From Paracoccaceae bacterium (GTDB taxonomy: Bacteria > Pseudomonadota > Alphaproteobacteria > Rhodobacterales > Rhodobacteraceae), in assembly GCA_019090405.1 (NCBI GenBank), contig JAHRVZ010000250.1, positions 1-11,520 on the forward strand: a stretch of 11,520 nt of DNA. The letters run 5' to 3'. A model generated the notes under the pieces. The model was given only the letters and a program-made list of their open reading frames with translations. It was not told where the DNA came from and made no database searches. Position numbers and translations under genes: made by a program. Below are positions 1 through 6,045 of the stretch, piece after piece (position 1 is the stretch's first letter; each line of letters starts with the position of its first letter).

Positions 1-182
1 CCTTCACCACCTTCGCCGCCCTGAACAACTGTATCACCAATTGTGATGCCAAGAACGTCGGCCCCGTCACCGCCATAAAGCTCATCCGCTCCGGCACCGC
101 CAACGAGAACATCGTTACCGCCTTCGCCGTACAAAATGTCGTCGCCTTCGCCACCAATCAACGTGTCGTCACCCGGCACGCC
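1..182 (-). repeat. RTX nonapeptide repeat block 2, continues beyond window
   Basis: At least five nonapeptides from residue about 313 to the window edge (VPGDDTLIG, GEGDDILYG, EGGNDVLVG, GAGADELYG, GDGADVLG). This is a cleaner match to the RTX consensus than block 1. The last visible residues drift into a less regular stretch (ITIGDTVVQGGEGGEG) that often closes a beta-roll. Confidence 0.82.
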
Positions 183-1118
183 TGTTTCAACAACATCCGT
201 GGTATCGAAATAGATATCCGTAACGCCAATCGCGGACACGTCCGAGCCGTCCTGCGTGTGGGTAATAACTATACTGGCAACCGGACCCGCAATATCGACC
301 AACACGGAATGGTCCAGATCATCATAGGAAGCGCTGCCGCCATTGCTGTCAGCTGTGTCATCCCCTGCGACCGAGTCTGTATCAGACATTGTAACGTCCG
401 ACCCACCGGTCAGATTGACCTCAATTGGGTTTCCATCCGCGTCAAAGGCCTGAATATTGATCACAGAATCACGATCAATGTCATTTATTCGGAAAGAAAC
501 ATTTTCAACGGATTCCGAAAATTCCAGTTCATAGGATGAACAGTCGCCCGGACAATCCAGATGCGAACGCATTCCGCTTGTGTTATCAACCGCTTCTTCA
601 CCAGTCTCAATATCTTCGGTGGCCTGCCAGTTTCCGGTATAGGTTGTAGATCCATCAGAATTGGGCAAAACCGAAAAATCGACGACAACAGATCCGGTAT
701 CCTGACTGAAACCACCCGCTAAATTGTCGCCCCGATCAATGCTGCCAAAGCCATTGGGGTCGGGCGCCTTGTCCCATTCAAAGCTTTCACGACTGGTGGT
801 TGGCGCATTGCTATCGCCGTACAGAACGTCGTTGCCCGCCTCGCCATAAACCAAATCCGATCCGGACCCGCCATAGACGGTGTCATCCGCAGCGCCTGCG
901 TGAACAGTGTCGTCGCCCGCGCCAGCATCAACAATGTCAGAGTTAGGGTTAACACCGGGCTGGATGGCATCCAGATTATCAATCTTGTCCCCGTCTGGAT
1001 CACCGGTGTAAGACAAATCAATGGTGTCATCGCCCGACGTTCCCTCGACAATCCCGTTCAGAGATTTGTCACCTTCGCAGGACTCGGGGTTCCATTTTCC
1101 ATCACCGGTTTTAGTCAT
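1..1118 (-). CDS. RTX-type calcium-binding protein, C-terminus cut by window edge
   Basis: Acidic, Asp/Gly-rich protein; 372 residues are visible and the frame is still open at the window edge. Two blocks of glycine-rich nonapeptide repeats (GGxGxDxLx type) bind Ca2+ in the RTX family: residues about 64-102 (GAGDDTVHA, GSGSDLVYG, EAGNDVLYG) and about 313-372 (GGEGDDILY, GEGGNDVLV). Between them lies a roughly 210-residue non-repeat region with beta-rich segments (ENVSFRINDIDRDS, SVLVDIAGPVASIVITH) like those I recall from roseobacter RTX proteins that often end in a Hint domain; whether one follows cannot be seen. The start ATG has an AGAGGA ribosome site (1126-1131) seven bases upstream. There is no N-terminal signal peptide, which fits type I secretion through a C-terminal signal (family knowledge; no secretion genes are visible). 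Three cysteines (14, 189, 193) are unusual for such proteins. The biological role is unknown. Confidence 0.88.
   Translation of the reverse strand, partial: MTKTGDGKWNPESCEGDKSLNGIVEGTSGDDTIDLSYTGDPDGDKIDNLDAIQPGVNPNSDIVDAGAGDDTVHAGAADDTVYGGSGSDLVYGEAGNDVLYGDSNAPTTSRESFEWDKAPDPNGFGSIDRGDNLAGGFSQDTGSVVVDFSVLPNSDGSTTYTGNWQATEDIETGEEAVDNTSGMRSHLDCPGDCSSYELEFSESVENVSFRINDIDRDSVINIQAFDADGNPIEVNLTGGSDVTMSDTDSVAGDDTADSNGGSASYDDLDHSVLVDIAGPVASIVITHTQDGSDVSAIGVTDIYFDTTDVVETGVPGDDTLIGGEGDDILYGEGGNDVLVGGAGADELYGGDGADVLGITIGDTVVQGGEGGE
813..929 (-). repeat. RTX nonapeptide repeat block 1
   Basis: About four tandem nonapeptides within the RTX protein, residues about 64-102, with GxGxDxVxG-like register (AGAGDDTVH, AGAADDTVY, GGSGSDLVY, GEAGNDVLY). 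These would fold as a short Ca2+-loaded parallel beta-roll. Confidence 0.8.
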
Positions 1119-1153
1119 TGCTCATTCCTCTCAGCTCGGCCCATAAATCCACG

Positions 1154-1182
1154 ATTAAATCGCGGGTAAAAACATGCCCCAA
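1154..1182 (-). promoter_or_regulatory. Possible sigma70-type promoter for the RTX gene
   Basis: On the minus strand TTGGGG (-35, 1177-1182) is followed after exactly 17 bases by TTTAAT (-10, 1154-1159), which matches TATAAT at five of six positions. Transcription would start near 1147, leaving a leader of about 29 nt that carries the ribosome site. The -35 match is poor (3 of 6), so this is tentative. Confidence 0.3.
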
Positions 1183-1768
1183 AAAGGTACTGGATCACCG
1201 ACGACCAGCATCTTTGCAATAAATCCGTGAAGAGAAGTCCGCAGCCACAAAACGACCGGCACGCGCCCGCCGATTATCGGCAAACTCGTTACGTAAACGC
1301 CACTGACTACGAACAGTAGCCTTGCGAACACGCATCTCAATCACATCAGTCAGATGCAAAAACGCGGTCGCCCCCGTGACCTAGCAAACTCCGCCCCCCA
1401 GTTGGGCTTACGTTTTTTTTATCGGAGGCTCTGAAAGCGGGAAAGAAAAAAGTCCCTGAAAATTTGCTGCATTTTCAAGACTTGAGAGGAGTTTGGTCCC
1501 GATCCTGCGGGGGTGCTTTAGCTGGAAATGTTTCTTTGTTTCCTGCCCGACGTCAAATAAACCCAATTTATTGCCCATTTTAAGCGGAAATATCAAAATT
1601 CCTGCCCCGACCCGTTGCACGCGGTTTTTTTGTTTCACCGATCGAAATAATCGCAGCGGTCCAAACACCTCGAATTCAGTGACCACAAAAAAACACAATT
1701 TCGCCAAATTTGGTCCTCAATTCCTGAACAATAGGTCGAATCCTCTCTGACTAATACCTGCTTTGGCT

Positions 1769-1809
1769 ACAATTGGGTGGTGAGGCGGCTCCGAATCAAA
1801 ACCAATTGT
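1769..1809. repeat. Perfect 8-bp inverted repeat with 25-base spacer
   Basis: ACAATTGG at 1769-1776 is the exact reverse complement of CCAATTGT at 1802-1809. It lies about 107 bases downstream of the PagL-like gene's stop. It is not followed by a T run on either strand, so it is not a convincing terminator. It could be a hairpin, a split binding site, or chance. Confidence 0.35.
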
Positions 1810-1915
1810 GTCAAAATTTGTTCGAATTCGGGTGCCGAGGGACAGAAATGTCGGCAGTGCCTATTTGCTATTCAACTTTCCCCACATCCTGCGACTGGCG
1901 ATCAATCGAGGGTGT

Positions 1916-2464
1916 TCAGAAACGGCGATGCCAGCGCAACATCGCCGTATTCACACCGGGATTGAAATCGTTGGTGCTGGCGTTGGATATATGCGTGGCG
2001 GCCAGTGAAATGCTATTGCGCTCATCCAGGTCATAGCCAATGGCAAGCAGGCTTCGTATCTGGAATTTGCCGCCCAGCAAATTGCCGGACGACCCGTTGA
2101 CATAGATGCCCGGCATCACGCTGCCTTCGATAAACCAATTATTTTGCAAATTGTAGATGGTGTAGAATCCCAGTCCAAAATGACCGTCACCATTGGTATC
2201 AACCGACAATGCCCCGCCCAATCCAAAATCCCAGCGGCCAGCCGATTTAAACGGGTCGCCTTGGTATTCCACCGATAGGATCGGAGAATCTTCGGCGTTA
2301 TCATCCGAAAAGCTGGTGTAGCCAAGGCCAAAGATCAAAGAATCAGCCTGCGCCATTGGCGACCACATCGCGCCGATGATGGCTGCTACAGCAAACGCCC
2401 GGGCAAAATCACCGATGTTTCGGGCGACGTTTTCAATAGTATTTAACCACAAAACAACAGGCAT
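1916..2464 (-). CDS. PagL-like lipid A 3-O-deacylase (acyloxyacyl hydrolase family)
   Basis: 182-residue outer-membrane beta-barrel candidate. PagL enzymes remove the 3-O-linked acyl chain of lipid A in the outer membrane, remodelling LPS. Residues 1-40 look like a signal peptide with a long n-region, a hydrophobic core (AFAVAAIIGAMW) and a predicted cut after SPMAQA. The rest has alternating beta-strand texture (FGLGFYTIYN, FIEGSVMPGIYVNG, RSLLAIGYDL) and ends in Phe, the usual barrel-assembly signal. The family's active-site motif HxSN is present as H158-I-S160-N161, followed by NPGVNT. In Pseudomonas PagL a Glu 12 residues after the Ser completes the triad; here that position appears to be Asn172. 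The start ATG has a weak GAGAG site; no other start retains the signal peptide. It stands alone on the minus strand. Fold and family are fairly sure; activity is inferred. Confidence 0.75.
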   Translation of the reverse strand: MPVVLWLNTIENVARNIGDFARAFAVAAIIGAMWSPMAQADSLIFGLGYTSFSDDNAEDSPILSVEYQGDPFKSAGRWDFGLGGALSVDTNGDGHFGLGFYTIYNLQNNWFIEGSVMPGIYVNGSSGNLLGGKFQIRSLLAIGYDLDERNSISLAATHISNASTNDFNPGVNTAMLRWHRRF

Positions 2465-2784
2465 TTTAAACTCTCACGCAATTCAAACCAAGGTTCTGAC
2501 ACAACGACACCGCGGCCAGTTTCAATCGGTACATTCTTAAAAAGATAATTAGAAAATATCATTTTGCAATCTGGCAATCAAAGCAATTTTGATATCGGCC
2601 CTACCCGCGTATGGGGCGGCCTGCGTTGTTCAGGTTCGGCGATGCACTTTAGAACCGGGCTTTAGACAATCGCTGTGAGCGGTTTCTGGCCTGACGAATA
2701 TTGCTCGAAGAAAACAAGGAAACGCGCCACAATGGTCTGCCTCGGCACCGGCAGATTCAGCTTGTCCAACCAAAACAGTCGGCG
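2465..2784. other. Intergenic region between the PagL-like and PhyH genes
   Basis: No independent gene is supported. The left half (about 2535-2600) is AT-rich and holds the candidate PagL promoter. The right half (2665-2784) stays open on the minus strand for 40 codons in the frame of the upstream oxygenase gene, past its TAA, and may be a former or read-through C-terminus. A 6-bp stem TCTGCC/GGCAGA with an 8-base loop lies at 2736-2755, without a directly following T run, so it is a poor terminator. Confidence 0.5.
2553..2581 (-). promoter_or_regulatory. Possible promoter for the PagL-like gene
   Basis: In an AT-rich patch upstream of the gene, the minus strand reads TTGATT (-35, 2576-2581), 17 bases, then TATTTT (-10, 2553-2558). 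Each hexamer matches the sigma70 consensus at four of six positions. A leader of about 80 nt would follow. The spacing is ideal but the hexamers are weak. Confidence 0.28.
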
Positions 2785-3828
2785 TTACCAGTACGCTGGG
2801 ATCTGGTTCAGTGCGCAGCGCGATTTCGAGAAGAACCAGGTTTCAATGGCATAGCGCGGCTTGGTGAATTTCGGACTGGACGAAGTGACGTGAAGGTTAA
2901 AATGATCGAAGAATACCGCGTCTCCCGCACCGAAATGGGGTTGTGCAATCTTAACGTCGGCGAAATTCTCGGACACCGTCTTGGCTGAAACCGACCAGTC
3001 GAATGCCGCGCCGTTGCCGCCTGGTGGAACAATCCCATTTAGCCGCTGCGGCACAAGATCCATACCGGGGCTATTGGTTCCGGCCCCGCAATCAGTCAGC
3101 GCGACCCACAGGTTCAGGCTGTCGATGCCCTTGCCCATGAACGCGCCGTCCTGATGCCAATCGGCCGGATTCGGCAGCGGCTCGACCCGCCGCAACACGC
3201 TTTTGTAGTAGGACACGCAGGATTCATCCTGGAAATAAGCCTGCAGCAGCTCACGCAGCCCCAACTCGTCAAAGCGTTCGAACAACCGGTGTGATACTTT
3301 CGGCGACAAAAAGGTGGCGACTGCACCGCAATTGCCCATGAACGCAGCGGCATTTAAATCTACGTTCAAAGGGGCCGGTGTAAACGCGGACCTTGAATCG
3401 GCTGAGCGTTCGACATTTTCGTCTTTTTTGGTGGCCACAAAGTACTCTTGCCCAGCGTCCATAACAGTGTCGATATCTTTGCAAAACTCTTGAGTCTGCA
3501 GCGACGAAAACAGGTTGCGCACGATCAACGCGCCATGGTGATACATGGCGCTTTGCACAGCCTCAGCGGACAGGTCGCGGTAATCAACTTCCGGCAATTC
3601 GCCGGATCCGGGCGCAAACAGGTTTGGAGGGGTTTCGGTTTCGGTTTCGCGCCGCCACGCAGAATCGGTTTGCTGGGTGATTTTCTTCCCCCCTTGCAGC
3701 CTCAGGTCGCGCAACTGCACAAGGTCTGCAAGTTCTTCTGATTTTCGATACTTCTCAGCCAACGCTGCGATTTCTTTGGCAGTGTGGTCATTCTGAGCCA
3801 CAGGCGCTACGCCGTTTTCCGTAGACAT
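2785..3828 (-). CDS. Phytanoyl-CoA dioxygenase (PhyH) family Fe(II)/2-oxoglutarate oxygenase
   Basis: 347-residue cytoplasmic protein, probably an Fe(II)- and 2-oxoglutarate-dependent hydroxylase. The double-stranded beta-helix core shows the iron-binding facial triad: H225-x-D227 (PADWHQDGAF) and a distal His, most likely H313 (FDHFNLHVTS). R325 (KPRYAIETWFF) is placed to bind the 2-oxoglutarate carboxylate. The first 65 or so residues are charged and probably helical, outside the core. The start ATG has a good AAAGGA ribosome site seven bases upstream. The gene follows xdhC on the same strand after about 230 bases and has its own promoter candidate, so it is probably not strictly in one operon with it. 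The substrate cannot be told from sequence: the family acts on acyl-CoAs, halogenated and phosphonate compounds, ectoine and secondary metabolites. The frame continues for 40 codons past the stop codon. Confidence 0.82.
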   Translation of the reverse strand: MSTENGVAPVAQNDHTAKEIAALAEKYRKSEELADLVQLRDLRLQGGKKITQQTDSAWRRETETETPPNLFAPGSGELPEVDYRDLSAEAVQSAMYHHGALIVRNLFSSLQTQEFCKDIDTVMDAGQEYFVATKKDENVERSADSRSAFTPAPLNVDLNAAAFMGNCGAVATFLSPKVSHRLFERFDELGLRELLQAYFQDESCVSYYKSVLRRVEPLPNPADWHQDGAFMGKGIDSLNLWVALTDCGAGTNSPGMDLVPQRLNGIVPPGGNGAAFDWSVSAKTVSENFADVKIAQPHFGAGDAVFFDHFNLHVTSSSPKFTKPRYAIETWFFSKSRCALNQIPAYW

Positions 3829-3852
3829 CGTAAAATCCTTTGATATGGGCCA

Positions 3853-3881
3853 GTTATATTCCCCCCCGCGAGGGCTACCAA
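3853..3881 (-). promoter_or_regulatory. Probable promoter for the PhyH-family gene
   Basis: On the minus strand TTGGTA (-35, 3876-3881; 4 of 6) is followed after exactly 17 bases by TATAAC (-10, 3853-3858; 5 of 6). Transcription would start near 3846, just upstream of the AAAGGA ribosome site, giving a short leader of about 18 nt. The spacer is strikingly GC-rich and contains a run of seven G. Confidence 0.45.
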
Positions 3882-3941
3882 AGCTGGTGCACGCTGTACA
3901 GGCAATACCTCAGGGCGGTGGCAGCGATAGGGTTTGAGGCT

Positions 3942-3966
3942 AACCAGATATTGGCCAACTCTGGTT
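3942..3966. repeat. 7-bp inverted repeat between xdhC and the PhyH gene
   Basis: AACCAGA (3942-3948) and TCTGGTT (3960-3966) are exact reverse complements separated by 11 bases that include the palindrome TTGGCCAA. It could form a hairpin downstream of xdhC. On the minus strand it is not followed by a T run, so a terminator call is weak; a regulatory site for the PhyH promoter (centre about 75 bases upstream of the -35) is the alternative. Confidence 0.3.
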
Positions 3967-4061
3967 TTGGTGCTTGGCGAGGATCAGCAAACCCCTGGGG
4001 CGCAAGAACGCCCGCAGATGAGTTTTGGCACTTATGACAATTTCAACTCAACCGGCCCATT

Positions 4062-4988
4062 TCAGGTCTCGTCCAGTATTTCAGCCAACACACTGACCGC
4101 CAGTTTGCGTGCATCGCGCACCGAAGATATCAAACCAACTGGCCCTTTGATCTTTGCTCGATCAGAGTCAGTTACGCCCATAGCCTCGAGTTCCAGTTTC
4201 CGGGCGTCGGCGGCCCTTTTGCTGCCTTGTGCCCCGATATAGAATGCATTTGTTGTTACCGCATGCCGAAGAATTGGCGGTTCCCATTCATGATCGTGAA
4301 AGAACAAAATGATTGCAGAATGCGAGTCTGGCTCAAGGTCTTTTGGAAAATGCGCGGAATTGAGGTGCCGTGTGCGACTTCCATACTGGCGGGCTATGGT
4401 CAGGGTTTCGTCATCCGGGGATAATAAGATGTTCGGATAGCCGGCGGTTTGTACGAGGCCTGCAAAGGTTGTGGCCTCTGGCCCTTTGCCAAAAACATAA
4501 AAGAACAGTTCAGGTTCAATCCGGATGTTGAAATCTTCACCATTGCGCACGGTCGCGCCGTTTGAACCAACCGAGACATGGCCGGTTAACAGGTTTATCC
4601 TGAGAGCGGTTGATTGCCGTTTGTCGTGGCGCTGACAAATATCCTTCAGCACCGACTTTTCCGGTTGCGGTATAAGCGTGATTTCCAGCGCTCCCCCACA
4701 AGGAAGCTCGATATCTGCATATGGCGATCCATCGCCGTAATGAATTGATTTTGGTTTGCCGTCGTTCAACACCTCAATCGCATGTAGCGTGATGTCTGCT
4801 TCTACGCATCCTGACGACAATGTCCCGACTCTGGATTGGTCAGCAAACACAGTCATCATCGCCCCAAGAGGGCGATAGGATGGACCGGTGATACCGGTGA
4901 TCACCGCCAGAACCCCTGGCTGATCAGAATCCGCCAATTGCCGGATGGGTTCGGTGACGCTGCTCGCGTCAAGCGTTGGGACAGCCAT
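4062..4988 (-). CDS. XdhC/CoxI family molybdenum cofactor maturation factor
   Basis: 308-residue protein of the XdhC/CoxI family, which binds molybdenum cofactor, promotes its sulfuration and inserts it into xanthine-dehydrogenase-type enzymes. The N-terminal domain has the family signature TLSSGCVEADI with conserved C61, and ELPCGGALEI with C97. A Rossmann-like C-terminal domain begins near 163 (FYVFGKGPEA, where the usual form is FGAGHVA). It ends with the family block YIGAQGSKR...GPVGLISS...AVSVLAEI (about 250-304). A GAGAAG ribosome site lies five bases before the ATG. It diverges from coxD with 138 bases between start codons, so it very likely serves the CoxSLM enzyme encoded opposite. 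No second Mo-hydroxylase is in the window. The family call is sure; the partner is inferred from position. Confidence 0.88.
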   Translation of the reverse strand: MAVPTLDASSVTEPIRQLADSDQPGVLAVITGITGPSYRPLGAMMTVFADQSRVGTLSSGCVEADITLHAIEVLNDGKPKSIHYGDGSPYADIELPCGGALEITLIPQPEKSVLKDICQRHDKRQSTALRINLLTGHVSVGSNGATVRNGEDFNIRIEPELFFYVFGKGPEATTFAGLVQTAGYPNILLSPDDETLTIARQYGSRTRHLNSAHFPKDLEPDSHSAIILFFHDHEWEPPILRHAVTTNAFYIGAQGSKRAADARKLELEAMGVTDSDRAKIKGPVGLISSVRDARKLAVSVLAEILDET

Positions 4989-5006
4989 TTAGCTTCTCAT
5001 CTACTG

Positions 5007-5022
5007 TATGCTTATAAGCATA
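5007..5022. promoter_or_regulatory. Perfect 16-bp palindrome, candidate operator between xdhC and coxD
   Basis: TATGCTTATAAGCATA reads identically on both strands. It lies in the divergent intergenic region, 18 bases before the xdhC start and about 35 bases upstream of the predicted coxD -35. It overlaps the best xdhC -10 candidate (TATTAT on the minus strand, 5020-5025). Such a site suits a dimeric repressor/activator (LysR, GntR or similar) controlling both directions. The regulator itself is not in the window. Confidence 0.5.
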
Positions 5023-5056
5023 ATATCCACAGCTTGTTCTGCAACAACATCTTGCG

Positions 5057-5085
5057 TGGACAGAACTGCGCGCCAATGCTTAAAT
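5057..5085 (+). promoter_or_regulatory. Probable sigma70-type promoter for the cox operon
   Basis: TGGACA (-35, 5057-5062; 5 of 6 to TTGACA) is followed after exactly 17 bases by TTAAAT (-10, 5080-5085; 4 of 6). The transcript would begin near 5092, giving a leader of about 35 nt that contains the 10-bp tandem repeat and the coxD ribosome site. Confidence 0.45.
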
Positions 5086-5092
5086 AAAACAG

Positions 5093-5112
5093 GTCCATGT
5101 GAGTCCATGTGA
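5093..5112 (+). repeat. 10-bp perfect tandem duplication in the coxD leader
   Basis: GTCCATGTGA occurs twice head to tail, at 5093-5102 and 5103-5112. The second copy abuts the coxD ribosome binding site. Each copy contains an ATG/GTG that does not start a useful frame. Confidence 0.7.
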
Positions 5113-5113
5113 G

Positions 5114-5120
5114 AAGGAAG
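5114..5120 (+). promoter_or_regulatory. Ribosome binding site deciding the coxD start
   Basis: AAGGAAG lies eight bases before the GTG at 5127 and is inside the reading frame of the more upstream GTG at 5109. It therefore supports 5127 as the true start. Confidence 0.6.
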
Positions 5121-5126
5121 TACCAA

Positions 5127-6041
5127 GTGGCCGATATTCCAGCAAGCATTGACGAGACACTCGCTGTTTTGTCTGACCACGGTTACGTCTGCGGGCGTGA
5201 TCTTGGAACGGTTGTCTATCTGTCGTTAAAGCTGGCCAAGCCTCTTTTTCTGGAGGGTGAGGCCGGAGTTGGCAAAACCGAAATTGCCAAAGCCCTGGCG
5301 GCGGCACTTGGCAGAAAGCTTATACGGCTGCAATGTTATGAAGGTCTGGATGCGTCGTCGGCGATATACGAGTGGAATTTTTCGGCGCAGATGATCGCCA
5401 TTCGAACGGCCGAAGCGTCAGGTGCTGCCAACCGCAAAGATCTGCAATCCGAGTTGTTCTCAAGAGAGTTTTTGATCCAGCGGCCATTGCTTCAGGCAAT
5501 GGAAACCCATGCCGAAGGACCGCCAATTTTGCTGATCGACGAAGTGGACCGTACAGATGAACCGTTTGAAGCATTCCTATTAGAAGCGTTGTCGGACTTT
5601 CAGGTCACAATTCCTGAGATCGGAACAATTGTCGCTGACGAAGCACCAATTGTCATTCTTACATCCAATCGAACGCGCGAGGTTCATGATGCCCTAAAGC
5701 GGCGTTGTCTTTACCATTGGGTCGACTACCCGGCGTTTGAACGCGAACTGGCCATTTTGCATGCCCGGGTTCCGGGCTGCGCAGACACTTTGTCGAAAGA
5801 AATCGTTTCTTTTGTTCAGGCGTTGCGCCAAGAGGATTTGTTCAAAAACCCCGGCGTTGCTGAAACCATCGACTGGGCGCGCTGCCTGATAGCTCTTGAT
5901 GCTGTGGCGCTTTCACCCGAGGTGATATCGGACACTTTGGGTGCATTGTTGAAATATCAGGACGATATTTCGAAAATCACCGGCTCTGAAGCATCCCGCA
6001 TCCTGAACGAAGCCCGACAGAATTTCGCACAGGCCTCATAG
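5127..6041 (+). CDS. coxD: CoxD-type MoxR-family AAA+ ATPase
   Basis: 304-residue AAA+ ATPase of the MoxR branch. In Oligotropha, CoxD and CoxE are needed to build the mature metal active site of CO dehydrogenase; the ATPase is thought to act as a chaperone on CoxL. Visible motifs, numbered from the GTG at 5127: Walker A GEAGVGKT (44-51), Walker B ILLIDEVD (134-141), sensor 1 ILTSN (177-181) and an arginine pair KRRC (191-194) where the arginine finger is expected. The segment RLQCYEGLDASSAIYEWNF (about 67-85) is highly typical of CoxD. The frame is open six codons further to a GTG at 5109, but the AAGGA site lies between the two. It is the first gene of the plus-strand operon, with coxE four bases after its stop. 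Coupled translation with coxE is likely. Confidence 0.9.
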   Translation: MADIPASIDETLAVLSDHGYVCGRDLGTVVYLSLKLAKPLFLEGEAGVGKTEIAKALAAALGRKLIRLQCYEGLDASSAIYEWNFSAQMIAIRTAEASGAANRKDLQSELFSREFLIQRPLLQAMETHAEGPPILLIDEVDRTDEPFEAFLLEALSDFQVTIPEIGTIVADEAPIVILTSNRTREVHDALKRRCLYHWVDYPAFERELAILHARVPGCADTLSKEIVSFVQALRQEDLFKNPGVAETIDWARCLIALDAVALSPEVISDTLGALLKYQDDISKITGSEASRILNEARQNFAQAS

Positions 6042-6045
6042 CCAA

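Larger units (their letters stand above)
1119..1915. other. Long gene-poor region between the RTX and PagL-like genes
   Basis: About 800 bases with no gene I can support. Short open frames exist on both strands (for example 99 codons on the minus strand from a TTG at 1707 to 1408, and 85 codons on the plus strand 1493-1750). They overlap each other, start with TTG, and resemble no family I know. Roughly 1410-1740 is visibly richer in A and T runs than the flanking genes. The right half holds a perfect 8-bp inverted repeat (1769-1809), and a 13-bp palindrome GCCGATTATCGGC lies at 1269-1281. A T8 run at 1413-1420 follows a weak 4-bp GC stem, but no plus-strand gene is there to terminate. Confidence 0.6.

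Noticed and set aside
1..182. Repetitive DNA at the left edge as a possible CRISPR or satellite array
   Set aside because: The periodicity is 27 bases, i.e. nine codons of RTX repeats in a continuous reading frame, with degenerate DNA copies and no spacers.
1155..1340. 61-codon minus-strand frame whose RVPVVLWLRT resembles the start of the PagL-like protein (MPVVLWLNT)
   Set aside because: The DNA match is short (about 15 of 17 bases, then lost), there is no ribosome site or family match, and the frame overlaps the likely RTX promoter. Probably chance.
1393..1420. GC stem followed by T8, like an intrinsic terminator on the plus strand
   Set aside because: The stem is only four pairs, the T run begins five bases after it, and there is no plus-strand gene upstream to terminate.
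1773..2036. Three overlapping plus-strand frames of 62-87 codons
   Set aside because: They largely run antisense to the end of the PagL-like gene, have mutually exclusive frames, and resemble no family.
3998..4013. GGGCG/CGCCC hairpin as an xdhC terminator
   Set aside because: Only five pairs and no T run downstream on the minus strand.
5109..5126. GTG at 5109 as the coxD start
   Set aside because: It would place the AAGGA ribosome site inside the gene and has no ribosome site of its own; family homology begins after the GTG at 5127.
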